A stretch of DNA of 64,000 nucleotides from Mesorhizobium sp. NBSH29 (GTDB lineage Bacteria > Pseudomonadota > Alphaproteobacteria > Rhizobiales > Rhizobiaceae). The notes below the pieces were generated by a model, which saw only the letters and a program-made list of their open reading frames with translations, searched no databases and had not been told where the DNA came from. Of the stretch, positions 54,924 to 63,601 are shown piece after piece; the first letter of the stretch is position 1; each line of letters opens with the position of its first letter. The stretch covers positions 1,312,501 through 1,376,500 of the forward strand of contig NZ_CP045492.1 of assembly GCF_015500055.1 (NCBI RefSeq), given 5' to 3'. Made by a program: the position numbers and the translations under genes.

Positions 54924-56243
54924 TTAGAACCGGCTGCCGACACGGCGCAAGACAGATTTCTGCGCTGGCGGACGCGATGGCCCGATTGCGTAAGCGGCGA
55001 TAACCGACCCTGCCGCTCGCTCGGCCTCATCATCTGAGCGAGCGTGAATGATAGCCAGCGCATCGCCCCGTTTCACCTCGCTGCCGACAGGCACCAGATC
55101 GGTCATTCCGACTGCATGATCGACAGAATCAAAGGGTTGCCTGCGTCCACCGCCGAGTTCCACCACAGCAAGTCCGATCTCGCGCGTTTCGACACCCGTG
55201 ACAAAGCCCGCCTGCTCGGCAGTCACAGTTTTCTGGACTGGCGCACGAGGAAGATAGACTGTGCAGCGCTCGATGAAGTCGGACGGCCCGCCCAACGCTG
55301 CCACCATGCGGCCAAACGCTTCCGCTGCCTTACCCTCGTCCAGCGCTCTGGTTGCCTGCACCAGTCCTTCCTTGTGCGAACCGGCCAACCCTGACGATTG
55401 CAGCATTTCGGCCGCGAGTGCCATCGCAACCTCGGAAAGACGTCGGTCGCGCTTTTGGCCGGTCAGAAATTCGACGGCATTGGCCACTTCCACGGCGTTG
55501 CCAGCGGCAGATGCCAGCGGCTCGTTCATGCCGGTCACCAGAGCAGTCGCATTGAGCCCGGCACCGTTGGCAACCTCGACAAGGCTCGTCGCAAGTTCGG
55601 TCGCGTCGCGGCTGCGGCTCATAAAGGCGCCGTTTCCGAGCTTCACGTCGAGGACCAGGGACTGAAGGCCTGCAGCGAGCTTTTTCGAAAGAATGGACGC
55701 TGTAATCAGCGCCACAGATTCCACGGTGCTGGTGACATCACGGATTGCATAAAACTGCCTGTCGGCGGGCGCGAGATCAGCGCTTTGACCCACAATGGCG
55801 CAGCCTGCATCCAGAACCGCGCTGCGAAAGGCAGCGATATCCACATCAGTGCGATAGCCGGAAATCGCGTCCATCTTGTCCAGCGTCCCGCCGGTATGGC
55901 CAAGGCCCCGGCCAGATATCATCGGCACGAAAGCGCCGCAGGCGGCAATGATCGGCGCCAAAACCAGCGAGACATTGTCGCCTATCCCGCCGGTCGAATG
56001 TTTGTCGGTTACAGGGCCGGGCAGGTCCGACCAGTCGAGCACCTTGCCGGAATCACGCATCGCCAACGTCAGCGCCACCGTCTCAGCCCGACTCATCCCG
56101 TTCAGGCACACCGCCATTGCCAGCGCCGCAATCTGGCCTTCGCCCACCTTTCCCGAGGTAATACCGGCTACGAACGCGGCGATTTCCTCTGCTGGAAGTG
56201 CCAGCCGGTCGCGCTTGAGGCGGATGAGTTCCTGCGCCAGCAT
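54924..56243 (-). CDS. deoA: Thymidine phosphorylase
   Basis: Pyrimidine-nucleoside phosphorylase of 439 residues: thymidine + phosphate to thymine + deoxyribose 1-phosphate. Signatures: PGPVTDKHSTGGIGDNVSLVL, MISGRGLGHTGGTLDKMDAI, SKKLAAGLQSLVLDVKLGNGAFM. Last gene of the seven-gene minus-strand nucleoside operon; 39 bp after the PNP gene. Confidence 0.96.
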   Translation of the reverse strand: MLAQELIRLKRDRLALPAEEIAAFVAGITSGKVGEGQIAALAMAVCLNGMSRAETVALTLAMRDSGKVLDWSDLPGPVTDKHSTGGIGDNVSLVLAPIIAACGAFVPMISGRGLGHTGGTLDKMDAISGYRTDVDIAAFRSAVLDAGCAIVGQSADLAPADRQFYAIRDVTSTVESVALITASILSKKLAAGLQSLVLDVKLGNGAFMSRSRDATELATSLVEVANGAGLNATALVTGMNEPLASAAGNAVEVANAVEFLTGQKRDRRLSEVAMALAAEMLQSSGLAGSHKEGLVQATRALDEGKAAEAFGRMVAALGGPSDFIERCTVYLPRAPVQKTVTAEQAGFVTGVETREIGLAVVELGGGRRQPFDSVDHAVGMTDLVPVGSEVKRGDALAIIHARSDDEAERAAGSVIAAYAIGPSRPPAQKSVLRRVGSRF

Positions 56244-56282
56244 CTTGTCTATCCGGCGCGCGGTTGACTGTGTGGAAAAGTC

Positions 56283-57089
56283 TTAGCCATGGACCGCACC
56301 ATCCTGGAAAAAAGCTCGCAGGATGGTTGTCAGCTGCCTGCCTCCAAGTGGGGCCATGTCCTTGGTTTCGTCATGCGACAGTTCTCCCCCTGTCATGCCG
56401 GCTGCCAGGTTGGTGATTACCGAACAGGCGGCAACCCGCAGCCCGTAAAATCGGCCCAGAATGACTTCGGGCACTGTTGACATGCCAACAGCATTGGCAC
56501 CCAGAACCCGCGCCATGCGAATTTCCGCCGGCGTCTCGAAGGAAGGCCCGGAAAACCAGATGTAGACACCCTTATGGAGCGTCGTCCCGCTGTCCGTGGC
56601 TGCTTTTTCGATAGCGACGCGAAGCCTGGCATCGTAGGCCTCGGTCATGCCCACGAAACGGCGGTCCGTGGGTTCTCCGAAAAGCGGGTTCGATCCAGAA
56701 AAATTGATGTGGTCAGTGATCAACATCACGGAACCCGCTGGCATATCCGGGTCCAACGACCCGGCCGAATTGGTCACTATCAGCTTTGAGATGCCGATCC
56801 CGGCAAGCGTCTCAATCACCGGGCGCATCACGGCGGCATCGCCATGTTCGTAGTAATGCGCCCGCCCGGCCAAAAACAGAACCGGAACTCCGGCAAAACG
56901 ACCGGCCACCACGGCCCCCGCATGACCGGTCACCCCGCTCAATGGAAACCCCGGCAAATCGGAGTAGGGGATGCGAATGGCATCTTCCATTTCATCGACC
57001 AGTCCGCCAAGTCCAGACCCAAGAACCACTGCCACCGTCGGCGCAAGCCCGTTCAGTCGCTCGACCAGAAGATCGACGGTTTCCTTCAT
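56283..57089 (-). CDS. Purine-nucleoside phosphorylase
   Basis: Trimeric-type PNP of 268 residues, splitting inosine or guanosine with phosphate. Motifs: VAVVLGSGLGGLVDEME, GHAGAVVAGRFAGVPVLFLAGRAHYYEHGD, LIVTNSAGSLDPDMPAGSVM, FSGPSFETPAEIRMARVLGANAVGMSTVPEV. Overlaps cdd by 4 bp. Symbol punA or xapA could be used; I leave it blank. Confidence 0.94.
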   Translation of the reverse strand: MKETVDLLVERLNGLAPTVAVVLGSGLGGLVDEMEDAIRIPYSDLPGFPLSGVTGHAGAVVAGRFAGVPVLFLAGRAHYYEHGDAAVMRPVIETLAGIGISKLIVTNSAGSLDPDMPAGSVMLITDHINFSGSNPLFGEPTDRRFVGMTEAYDARLRVAIEKAATDSGTTLHKGVYIWFSGPSFETPAEIRMARVLGANAVGMSTVPEVILGRFYGLRVAACSVITNLAAGMTGGELSHDETKDMAPLGGRQLTTILRAFFQDGAVHG

Positions 57090-57490
57090 TTCAAAACCTC
57101 AGCGCGAAATCCACGTGGCAGCAGAGCGCCGAGTGTCATCGTTTCTGTTATACCGTACTGGTCGCACAGATGAACCCTGGCGTCGGGTGTAGCAAATTCT
57201 GCCAAGCGTTGTCGGCAGCCACCGCAGGGCGTGATGTGCTGCATTCTCTGGGCCACCACCAGAATATCGGTGATCTTGCCGCCGCCATCCATGAGCAGGT
57301 GGCCGAGCGCTGTTGTCTCGGCGCACCAACCTTCCGGATAGGAGGCGACCTCGACGTTGGCACCAGCAAAAATGCGTCCGTCATCCGTCAAGATAGCAGC
57401 ACCGACCGGAAATTTGGAATACGGCGCATAGGCCTTGGCCATCGCGGCCCGGGCAATTGCAAAAAGGTCAGGGGACATGGCGTGCGGCAA
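57086..57490 (-). CDS. cdd: Cytidine deaminase
   Basis: Small tetrameric zinc deaminase of 134 residues (130 if the ATG at 57478 is used). YSKFPVGAAILTDDGRIFAGANVEVASYPEGWCAETTAL holds the first Zn Cys and the proton-shuttle Glu; TPCGGCRQRLAEF holds the other two Cys. Converts cytidine to uridine and deoxycytidine to deoxyuridine. 6 bp after the permease gene. Confidence 0.95.
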   Translation of the reverse strand: MPHAMSPDLFAIARAAMAKAYAPYSKFPVGAAILTDDGRIFAGANVEVASYPEGWCAETTALGHLLMDGGGKITDILVVAQRMQHITPCGGCRQRLAEFATPDARVHLCDQYGITETMTLGALLPRGFRAEVLK

Positions 57491-57496
57491 AAATCG

Positions 57497-58459
57497 CTAC
57501 CGCTCCTTTACATAGGGTACACCGCCGGCACGAGGCGGGATCGCCTTGCCGATAAAGCCGGCGAGCAGGATAACGGTGAGGATGAAGGGCAATGCGTTGA
57601 TCAGTTGTACGGGAACCTTGCCGATGCCTGGCCACGGCATGCCTTGGAAGCGGATCGAGGCAGCATCGAGAAATCCAAACAAAAGGCACGCAAACATCGC
57701 CGGCACCGGCTTCCACTTAGCAAATATCAGCGCCGCAAGCGCAATATAGCCCTTGCCCGCCGTCATATCCTTCACGAAGCCGGCGTTTTGGGCGACCGAC
57801 AGGTAGGCGCCCGCAAGGCCGGTTAGTACACCGGTACAGATCACCGCGCGATAGCGCAGCCAGGGAACGGAAATGCCGGCGGTATCAACCGCAGCAGGGT
57901 TTTCGCCAACGGCACGCAGCCTAAGCCCAAAGCGCGTGCGAAACAGCACCCACCAGGTAAATGGCACCGCGAGAAATGCCACATAAACGAGCAGCGAGTG
58001 GCCGGACAGCAGTTCGGTATAAATTGTGCCAATTACGGGCACTTCGCGAACTGCTTCGGCGCCCGGCAGCTCAATGGGGTTAAAGCGCCCATCGCCGGAA
58101 AGCGCTGGCGTGCGGCCTCCTTGACGAAACCACGCCTGGCCTAGAATTATGGTTGAGCCGGCAGCAATGAAGTTGATCGCAACACCTGAAACAATCTGGT
58201 TGCCGCGATGCGTGATCGAGGCAAAGCCATGTACCAGAGCCAGGCAGATCGAGATTGCCATCGCGGCACACAGTCCGACCCAGGCGGAACCCGTCACTGC
58301 AGCCGCGGAAGCGCCAGCAAAAGCTCCGGCCAGCATCTTGCCCTCAAGGCCGATGTCGAACACGCCGGCTCGCTCGGAATAGAGACCTGCCAGACAGGCC
58401 AGCAGAAGCGGCACCGAAACACGGATGGTGGCATCGAGAAGCTGAACCAGAACATCCAT
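57497..58459 (-). CDS. Nucleoside ABC transporter permease (second)
   Basis: Inner-membrane permease of 320 residues with about nine hydrophobic helices, the BmpD/NupQ-like branch of the BPD_transp_2 family. Marks: LACLAGLYSERAGVFDIGLEGKMLAGAFAG, NQIVSGVAINFIAAG, FRTRFGLRLRAVGENPAAVDTAGI and GKGYIALAALIFAKWKP. Start at 58459 (MDVLVQLLDATIR); the open frame continues upstream into the other permease. Confidence 0.92.
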   Translation of the reverse strand: MDVLVQLLDATIRVSVPLLLACLAGLYSERAGVFDIGLEGKMLAGAFAGASAAAVTGSAWVGLCAAMAISICLALVHGFASITHRGNQIVSGVAINFIAAGSTIILGQAWFRQGGRTPALSGDGRFNPIELPGAEAVREVPVIGTIYTELLSGHSLLVYVAFLAVPFTWWVLFRTRFGLRLRAVGENPAAVDTAGISVPWLRYRAVICTGVLTGLAGAYLSVAQNAGFVKDMTAGKGYIALAALIFAKWKPVPAMFACLLFGFLDAASIRFQGMPWPGIGKVPVQLINALPFILTVILLAGFIGKAIPPRAGGVPYVKER

Positions 58460-58460
58460 C

Positions 58461-59600
58461 TCAGGCACTCTCGCCCTTGGCCACCGGAATCCCCATCGAG
58501 CGTGGGCTGATCGAGGCAAGCACTGCCTGTATGGTCGGTCGGAACATATGCTCCAGCGCACCGGCAAACAGGATAACCAGGCCCTGAATGATGACGATCA
58601 TATCGCGGCTGATATTGGGCATCTCAAAGGCCAGTTCCGCGCCGCCCTGATAGAGCAGTCCAAACAGGATCGCGGCAGGCACTATGCCGGCCGGATGCGA
58701 GCGCCCCATCAGCGCAACGGCGATGCCGACAAAGCCGGCGCCGGCGACAAAATCTAGCGTCATATGGTGCTGGTCGCCCATGATCGGGTTGAGCGCCATC
58801 ATGCCGGCCAGTGCACCCGAGATCATCATGGTGACGAGAATAATGCGCGTTTCAGAGATACCGGCATAGCGCGCGGCTTTAGGGCTGAAACCGAAAGTGC
58901 GGATTTCATAACCGAGTTTGGTGCGCCAGATGAGAACCCAAACGAAAAACGCCATCACCAGGGCCAAAAGGAATGAAATATTGAAGGGTGCCGAGCGCAC
59001 CGACATTCCGAGCGCTTCGAGCATGAAATTGAGTTTTGGCAACTGCCCGCCGGTTAGAAAATCCCGCGTCTGCGGTGCCATCGAGCCTGCAGGCTTCAGA
59101 ACATCGACCAATAGATAGACCATCAGCGACGCGGCGATGAAATTAAACATGATGGTGGTGATGACTATGTGCGAGCCGCGCTTGGCCTGCAGATAGGCCG
59201 GGATCAGCGCCCACAGTGCTCCAAGTGCCGCAGCACCCATGATTGCCAGCGGAAATGTCAGCCACCAGGGCAGTATGCTGTCAAATGTCAGGGCAACGAG
59301 CGCCACCCCGAGACCAGCGACATAGGCCTGTCCCTCGCCCCCAATATTGAAAAGCCCGGCATGGAATGCCACGGCTACTGCCAAGCCGGTGAACATGAAA
59401 TTGGTGGCATAGTAGAGCGTATAGGCGATGGCCTGTCCGCTACCGAATGCGCCGTCTACCAGAATAACGGCAGCTCGAAACGGGTTTTCGCCAACCAGCA
59501 GTACCACCAGCCCCGCAACGGCAAATGCCACGAAGAGATTGACAATAGGGATCAGCCCATAATCAGCCCAACCGGGCAATTTGGCATAGGGCGTGCTCAT
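58461..59600 (-). CDS. Nucleoside ABC transporter permease (first)
   Basis: Permease of 379 residues with about nine helices. VAVAFHAGLFNIGGEGQAYVAGLG, WALIPAYLQAKRGSHIVITTIMFNFIA, WRTKLGYEIRTFGFSPKAARYAGI and FVAGAGFVGIAVALMGRSHP are the hallmarks of the NupP-type subunit. It pairs with the permease at 57497. Overlaps the cysteine-hydrolase-like gene by 4 bp. Confidence 0.92.
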   Translation of the reverse strand: MSTPYAKLPGWADYGLIPIVNLFVAFAVAGLVVLLVGENPFRAAVILVDGAFGSGQAIAYTLYYATNFMFTGLAVAVAFHAGLFNIGGEGQAYVAGLGVALVALTFDSILPWWLTFPLAIMGAAALGALWALIPAYLQAKRGSHIVITTIMFNFIAASLMVYLLVDVLKPAGSMAPQTRDFLTGGQLPKLNFMLEALGMSVRSAPFNISFLLALVMAFFVWVLIWRTKLGYEIRTFGFSPKAARYAGISETRIILVTMMISGALAGMMALNPIMGDQHHMTLDFVAGAGFVGIAVALMGRSHPAGIVPAAILFGLLYQGGAELAFEMPNISRDMIVIIQGLVILFAGALEHMFRPTIQAVLASISPRSMGIPVAKGESA

Positions 59601-60148
59601 GGAAGGGCCTCGATCACGGCGCGCGCTGTAGAGGTGCGCGCATATTCGCCCTCCAGAATGGCAAGCGTCAGCGCATGGACATCTTCAGCCGGCCAGTGCC
59701 GTCCATTCTTGTCGGTTCGGTCAATACTGGCCACCGCATCTTCTGGGATCACCACATCGAAGCCAAGATTGCCGGCCATCCTGACTGTTGCTTCAACCGA
59801 GTTTTCAAGCAGCACGCCGGCAACCACAAGATTGCTGACCTGCAGTTCGTCCAGCACGTCCATCAGGTCGGTGCCGATAAAGGCGCTGTGGACGCGCTTG
59901 TCGACAACCGGCTCGCCGGGCAGCGGCGCAACCTCGGGTTTGAATTCGTTGCCATCTGATCCTGGTCGATAGGGTGAAGACGGATCGGATGAATCGTGAC
60001 GCACATGGATCACCGGCAAGGCGCGCTCGCGCCAGGCGGCAAGCAATTCGCTGATCCGAGCTTCCATTTCCGGCTGGCCGCGCCGACCCCATTTGGGATC
60101 ATCGATGGCCTTCTGTACATCGATCACGATAAGCGCCGGAGTGCTCAT
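59597..60148 (-). CDS. Isochorismatase-like hydrolase with Ser at the catalytic Cys position
   Basis: A 183-residue protein of the cysteine hydrolase (isochorismatase/nicotinamidase) fold. Catalytic Asp is in LIVIDVQKAID and the Lys in PVVDKRVHSAFIGTDL. At the nucleophile site the usual Cys is Ser: LVVAGVLLENSVEATVRMA. A Ser-containing NSVEATVRMAGNLGF subgroup occurs in other bacteria, so this may be a distinct class, not decay. It is embedded in the nucleoside ABC operon with 4-bp overlaps on both sides, so its substrate is probably linked to imported nucleosides or bases (inference). Confidence 0.85.
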   Translation of the reverse strand: MSTPALIVIDVQKAIDDPKWGRRGQPEMEARISELLAAWRERALPVIHVRHDSSDPSSPYRPGSDGNEFKPEVAPLPGEPVVDKRVHSAFIGTDLMDVLDELQVSNLVVAGVLLENSVEATVRMAGNLGFDVVIPEDAVASIDRTDKNGRHWPAEDVHALTLAILEGEYARTSTARAVIEALP

Positions 60149-61677
60149 TCCGCGGCTTCCTTCTGTTCCACACCAGCCATCAGAAGGCCAAGTTCACCTT
60201 CGCCGGTCTCCGGGTCTCGCTCGCCGACAATTCGCCCGTCGAACATCACCAGAATCCGGTCCGATAGCGCCCGGATCTCGTCAAGCTCGACTGAGACCAG
60301 TAGCACCGCCTTGCCCGCATCGCGCATTGCGATCAGCTGCTTGTGGATAAATTCAATGGCCCCGACATCGACCCCGCGGGTCGGCTGGCCGACGATTAGT
60401 ACGCCCGGGTCCTGCTCCATCTCGCGCGCTAGAACGATCTTCTGCTGGTTACCGCCTGAAAAATTCGCCGTCTTCAGGCGCGGATTTGCGGGGCGGATAT
60501 CATATTTCTCAATCTTTTCACGAGCGCTCTCCAGGATCGCATCAATATTGAGAAACGGCCCTTTCAGATACTTCGGGTCGTCATGATAGCCCAGGATCGA
60601 GTTCTCGCTTTCCTCAAACGCCAGCACCAAGCCGACATGGTGGCGGTCTTCGGGAACGTGGGCAAGGCCGCGTTCACGCAATTCCCCGGGGTCGACGATC
60701 CCGGTCACGTCAATCGGAGTGCCATCCAACATGACTTTGCCTGATTTTGCCCGACGCACACCCGCGATAGTTTCGATCAGCTCCGATTGGCCGTTCCCCG
60801 CAACGCCTGCAATGCCCACGATCTCGCCGCCACGAACATCAAAGGAGACGTCGTCGACCATGGTGACGCCGCGCGAATCCTTGACTGTCAGGTTTCGCAC
60901 CTCAAGCTTTACCTCGTTTGCCGTTGCTTCGCCTTTGTCCACCTGCAGCAGCACGCGCCGGCCCACCATCAACTCCGCCAGTTCCTCTACAGTGGTTTTT
61001 GACGTTGCGCGGGTGGCCACGATGGTACCCTGCCGCATGACGGAGACATTGTCGGTGATCGCCATGATCTCGCGCAACTTGTGGGTGATCAGAACAATGG
61101 TTTTTCCCTGATCCTTCAACTGCTCTAGAATGCGAAACAGATGGTCGGCCTCCGGCGGTGTCAAAACGCCGGTCGGTTCGTCCAGGATCAGAATTTCCGC
61201 ACCTCGGTAGAGCGCCTTCAAAATTTCGACGCGCTGCTGCAGTCCCACCGGCAGTTCTTCCACAATGGCATCGGGATTGACCTCGAGCCCGTATTCCCGT
61301 TCCAGCCGCTCCAGTTCAGAACGCGCCTTGGCGATCGATTTTTTGAGAAGTGCCTCACTTTCGGCACCAAGGATCACATTTTCCAGAACCGTAAAATTCT
61401 CGACCAGCATGAAGTGCTGATGCACCATGCCTATGCCGACTGCGATTGCATCATTAGGCGTCTTGATCGTCTTGCGATCGCCGCCAATGCGGATTTCGCC
61501 GCTGTCAGCCTGGTAGAATCCGTAGAGGATGGACATCAACGTTGACTTGCCTGCGCCATTTTCCCCGACAATGCCGTGGATGGTGCCGCGCTGAATTTCC
61601 AGATCGATATCCCGGTTTGCTCGAACCGCACCGAAGCTTTTGTTGATGCCGATCAGTTCGATCGCAGTTTCCGCCAT
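60145..61677 (-). CDS. Nucleoside ABC transporter ATPase, two NBDs
   Basis: Fused double ATP-binding protein of 510 residues, the BmpC/NupO/RbsA type. First NBD: Walker A GENGAGKSTLMSILYGF, Q-loop MVHQHFMLVENFTVLENV, Walker B ILILDEPTGVLTPPEADHLF. Second NBD: a degenerate Walker A (GVAGNGQSELIETIAG), signature FSGGNQQKIVLAREM and GQPTRGVDVGAIEFIH. Start at 61677 (MAETAIELIG). First gene of the nucleoside operon; no binding-protein gene precedes it. Confidence 0.93.
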   Translation of the reverse strand: MAETAIELIGINKSFGAVRANRDIDLEIQRGTIHGIVGENGAGKSTLMSILYGFYQADSGEIRIGGDRKTIKTPNDAIAVGIGMVHQHFMLVENFTVLENVILGAESEALLKKSIAKARSELERLEREYGLEVNPDAIVEELPVGLQQRVEILKALYRGAEILILDEPTGVLTPPEADHLFRILEQLKDQGKTIVLITHKLREIMAITDNVSVMRQGTIVATRATSKTTVEELAELMVGRRVLLQVDKGEATANEVKLEVRNLTVKDSRGVTMVDDVSFDVRGGEIVGIAGVAGNGQSELIETIAGVRRAKSGKVMLDGTPIDVTGIVDPGELRERGLAHVPEDRHHVGLVLAFEESENSILGYHDDPKYLKGPFLNIDAILESAREKIEKYDIRPANPRLKTANFSGGNQQKIVLAREMEQDPGVLIVGQPTRGVDVGAIEFIHKQLIAMRDAGKAVLLVSVELDEIRALSDRILVMFDGRIVGERDPETGEGELGLLMAGVEQKEAAE

Positions 61678-62126
61678 ATGCGAGCCGTGCCTCTCCACTG
61701 GGATTTTATCGTAAGGTCAAATTTTCTAGCATGCTGCCCGGGCCTTGCCTATCCGACGCACGATGGCAACTCTCGACAAAGCCTGCATGACTTGTCAATT
61801 TCCAAAGCCGCAACTGCTCGCAAAATCGTACAGCGCCGAGCCATCGCAACGATAACCGTACGTTCCGATCTATCGCCAGGCGTGAAATGATCACCGATGG
61901 CTGGTCGAAAAAAAACGTTCGCATGCAAGGGGCCACATCGGCTGGTGATTAAACGGGTTGCCGTTATTCTTCCGAACTGGCCTTTCCCGACACGGTCCAT
62001 GCTGGCATGAGGGTGGCGCGGGTTCGCACCTCGTCGGTGCGCCATGAAACGGGACTTTTCCGCCATGAATGGAGACGGCCACAGCCCGTAAGTCCGGATT
62101 TTGCTGGCGCATAAGGAGATTGAAAC
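61678..62126. other. Intergenic stretch upstream of the nucleoside operon and slyX
   Basis: 449 bp between divergent genes. It must hold the promoter of the nucleoside operon and of slyX, but I see no convincing -35/-10 pair or operator, and no trace of a BMP-type binding-protein gene. Confidence 0.5.
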
Positions 62127-62336
62127 GTGACTATTTCCGAGGATCGACTGGTCGCGCTTGAAATGCGCGTCGCCGAACAGGATCACACCATTGAGGAACT
62201 GTCTTCTGAAATTGCCGAGCAGTGGAAGCGGATGGAGCGGATGCAAAAAACGGTTTCGGTCCTGGCCGAACGGTTCGCCGCTCTGGAAGAAGCGTCAACC
62301 CCCAGCCATGAGGCCGCCAAGCCGCCGCACTGGTAG
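62127..62336 (+). CDS. slyX: SlyX-family coiled-coil protein
   Basis: A 69-residue acidic coiled coil: DRLVALEMRVAEQDHTIEELSSEIAEQWKRMERMQKTVSVLAERFAAL, ending in the SlyX-typical PPHW. GTG start with AGGAGA 8 bp upstream. Function unknown. Confidence 0.88.
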   Translation: MTISEDRLVALEMRVAEQDHTIEELSSEIAEQWKRMERMQKTVSVLAERFAALEEASTPSHEAAKPPHW

Positions 62337-62348
62337 CTGTAGAAGCGA

Positions 62349-62540
62349 TCAGCCAGTGTATTGGTAAAAACTATGAATACCGGCAGTCGTCAGGATCCAG
62401 AAATAAGCGCAGCCGAATACCATTGCAGCCCATAGAGGGAGCATCAACATCGCTGGTTTCTTGCGTTTGGAACTGCGTGTCTCAAACCCATCTAAATTAG
62501 GGTCTGTGACCAATGCGCTCCACGTTGGGATCTGATTCAT
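62349..62540 (-). CDS. Small single-helix membrane protein (63 aa)
   Basis: MNQIPTWSALVTDPNLDGFE, a basic patch (RSSKRKKPAM), then one hydrophobic helix (LMLPLWAAMVFGCAYFWILTTAG). Convergent with slyX. No family recognised. Confidence 0.55.
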   Translation of the reverse strand: MNQIPTWSALVTDPNLDGFETRSSKRKKPAMLMLPLWAAMVFGCAYFWILTTAGIHSFYQYTG

Positions 62541-62755
62541 AATGTTCCTGGAACTCTGCCGTGAGATCTATAAAACATGGCGCATAGATGGGATCATTAA
62601 ATAAAGCCCCAGATCTGGGAGCATCTTAGTGATCGAAACTACCGTTTGCGCGAAAGCCGGCGAATGGATCGAAAAGTACTTCCAATTTGGAAGCATTTTT
62701 TTGGGTATAGTTTCAGTTACGCCTCCGAATGCATGGATGGAGGCGCGATCTGTGT

Positions 62756-63034
62756 TCAATCATCCATCTTGCGCGAAATTACGTCGTAAGAATGGGGAGC
62801 CAGCCGTAGGTCATACTCCCGCCCATCGACCGCAAGCGCATCGTCGATTTCCCAAGCATTTCGGCGGTAATCGAACTCGATCTCGTCCCAGCTTGTATAG
62901 CCCAGCCCAACAAGTTTAGCCTCGATTATGCGGCGTTCTTCAAGCGTTGGTTTGCGGTCGGCATAGGCTGGAAAAGCCATAGCCATCCAGATGGATCCTG
63001 CAATTGCAGTGAACTTATAGAGTTTTGTTGTCAT
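62756..63034 (-). CDS. Small secreted PepSY-like protein
   Basis: A 92-residue protein with a signal peptide (residues 1-26, PAYA cleavage). The mature part, RKPTLEERRIIEAKLVGLGYTSWDEIEFDYRRNAWEIDDALAVDGREYDLRLAPHSYDVI, has the helix-strand layout of PepSY domains, thought to regulate peptidases or bind metals. Start at ATG 63034 with AAGGTG 5 bp upstream. Confidence 0.72.
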   Translation of the reverse strand: MTTKLYKFTAIAGSIWMAMAFPAYADRKPTLEERRIIEAKLVGLGYTSWDEIEFDYRRNAWEIDDALAVDGREYDLRLAPHSYDVISRKMDD

Positions 63035-63601
63035 AATCACCTTGGGCTTCTGTTGAGCTCGTTTAAGCTGCGATCAAATATTGCAGGCCTCTAGAAAGCC
63101 GCGAGAGAGCACACCAAGATCACAGGACACTCTTTGAAAAGTGTACAACTTGAAAAGTGTGCAACCCTAGAAATAAGGCGCCCGCCTGGAAGCAGGCGAC
63201 ACCGTCCCAGAACCAACCGCAGCGGAGGGGGCTACGCGGTTGAGCGGGACGGCATCGCCATCGTTCAGGGCAAGTGCCCTAGCTATTTGGGAGAACGATC
63301 AGGCGCGCAGCCTAAACAAACCTCTCCGCCGCACCAATTTGCAGCATGGATACCTGCGTGGTGCACCACTATGGATTGGCCGTGAGAGCAAATGCATAGT
63401 GCTTTCGAACCAATTTTGCGTCAGTGCAAAGCGCTAACCAACGCGATTACTGTTCGCAAAATCTTCTGGCAAAGTCATTCGCATTAATTATCATAATGGG
63501 AAGAAGTATAGATATATAGAGGTGGAGCGAACCAAGGGCTTGAAAAGTAAGAAGAAATTATACCCATGTTGGGGCAAAATGAACAATGTGGCGAACGGTC
63601 T
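63035..63601. other. Intergenic stretch with a 16-bp tandem repeat
   Basis: About 565 AT-richer bases without a convincing gene. A tandem pair, TTGAAAAGTGTACAAC (63134-63149) and TTGAAAAGTGTGCAAC (63150-63165), differs at one base. It lies about 100 bp upstream of the PepSY-like gene and could be a repeated regulator site. Confidence 0.5.

Noticed and set aside
55398-56267. 289-codon plus-strand frame opposite deoA
   Set aside because: His/Gln/Arg-rich shadow of deoA; all thymidine phosphorylase motifs are on the minus strand.
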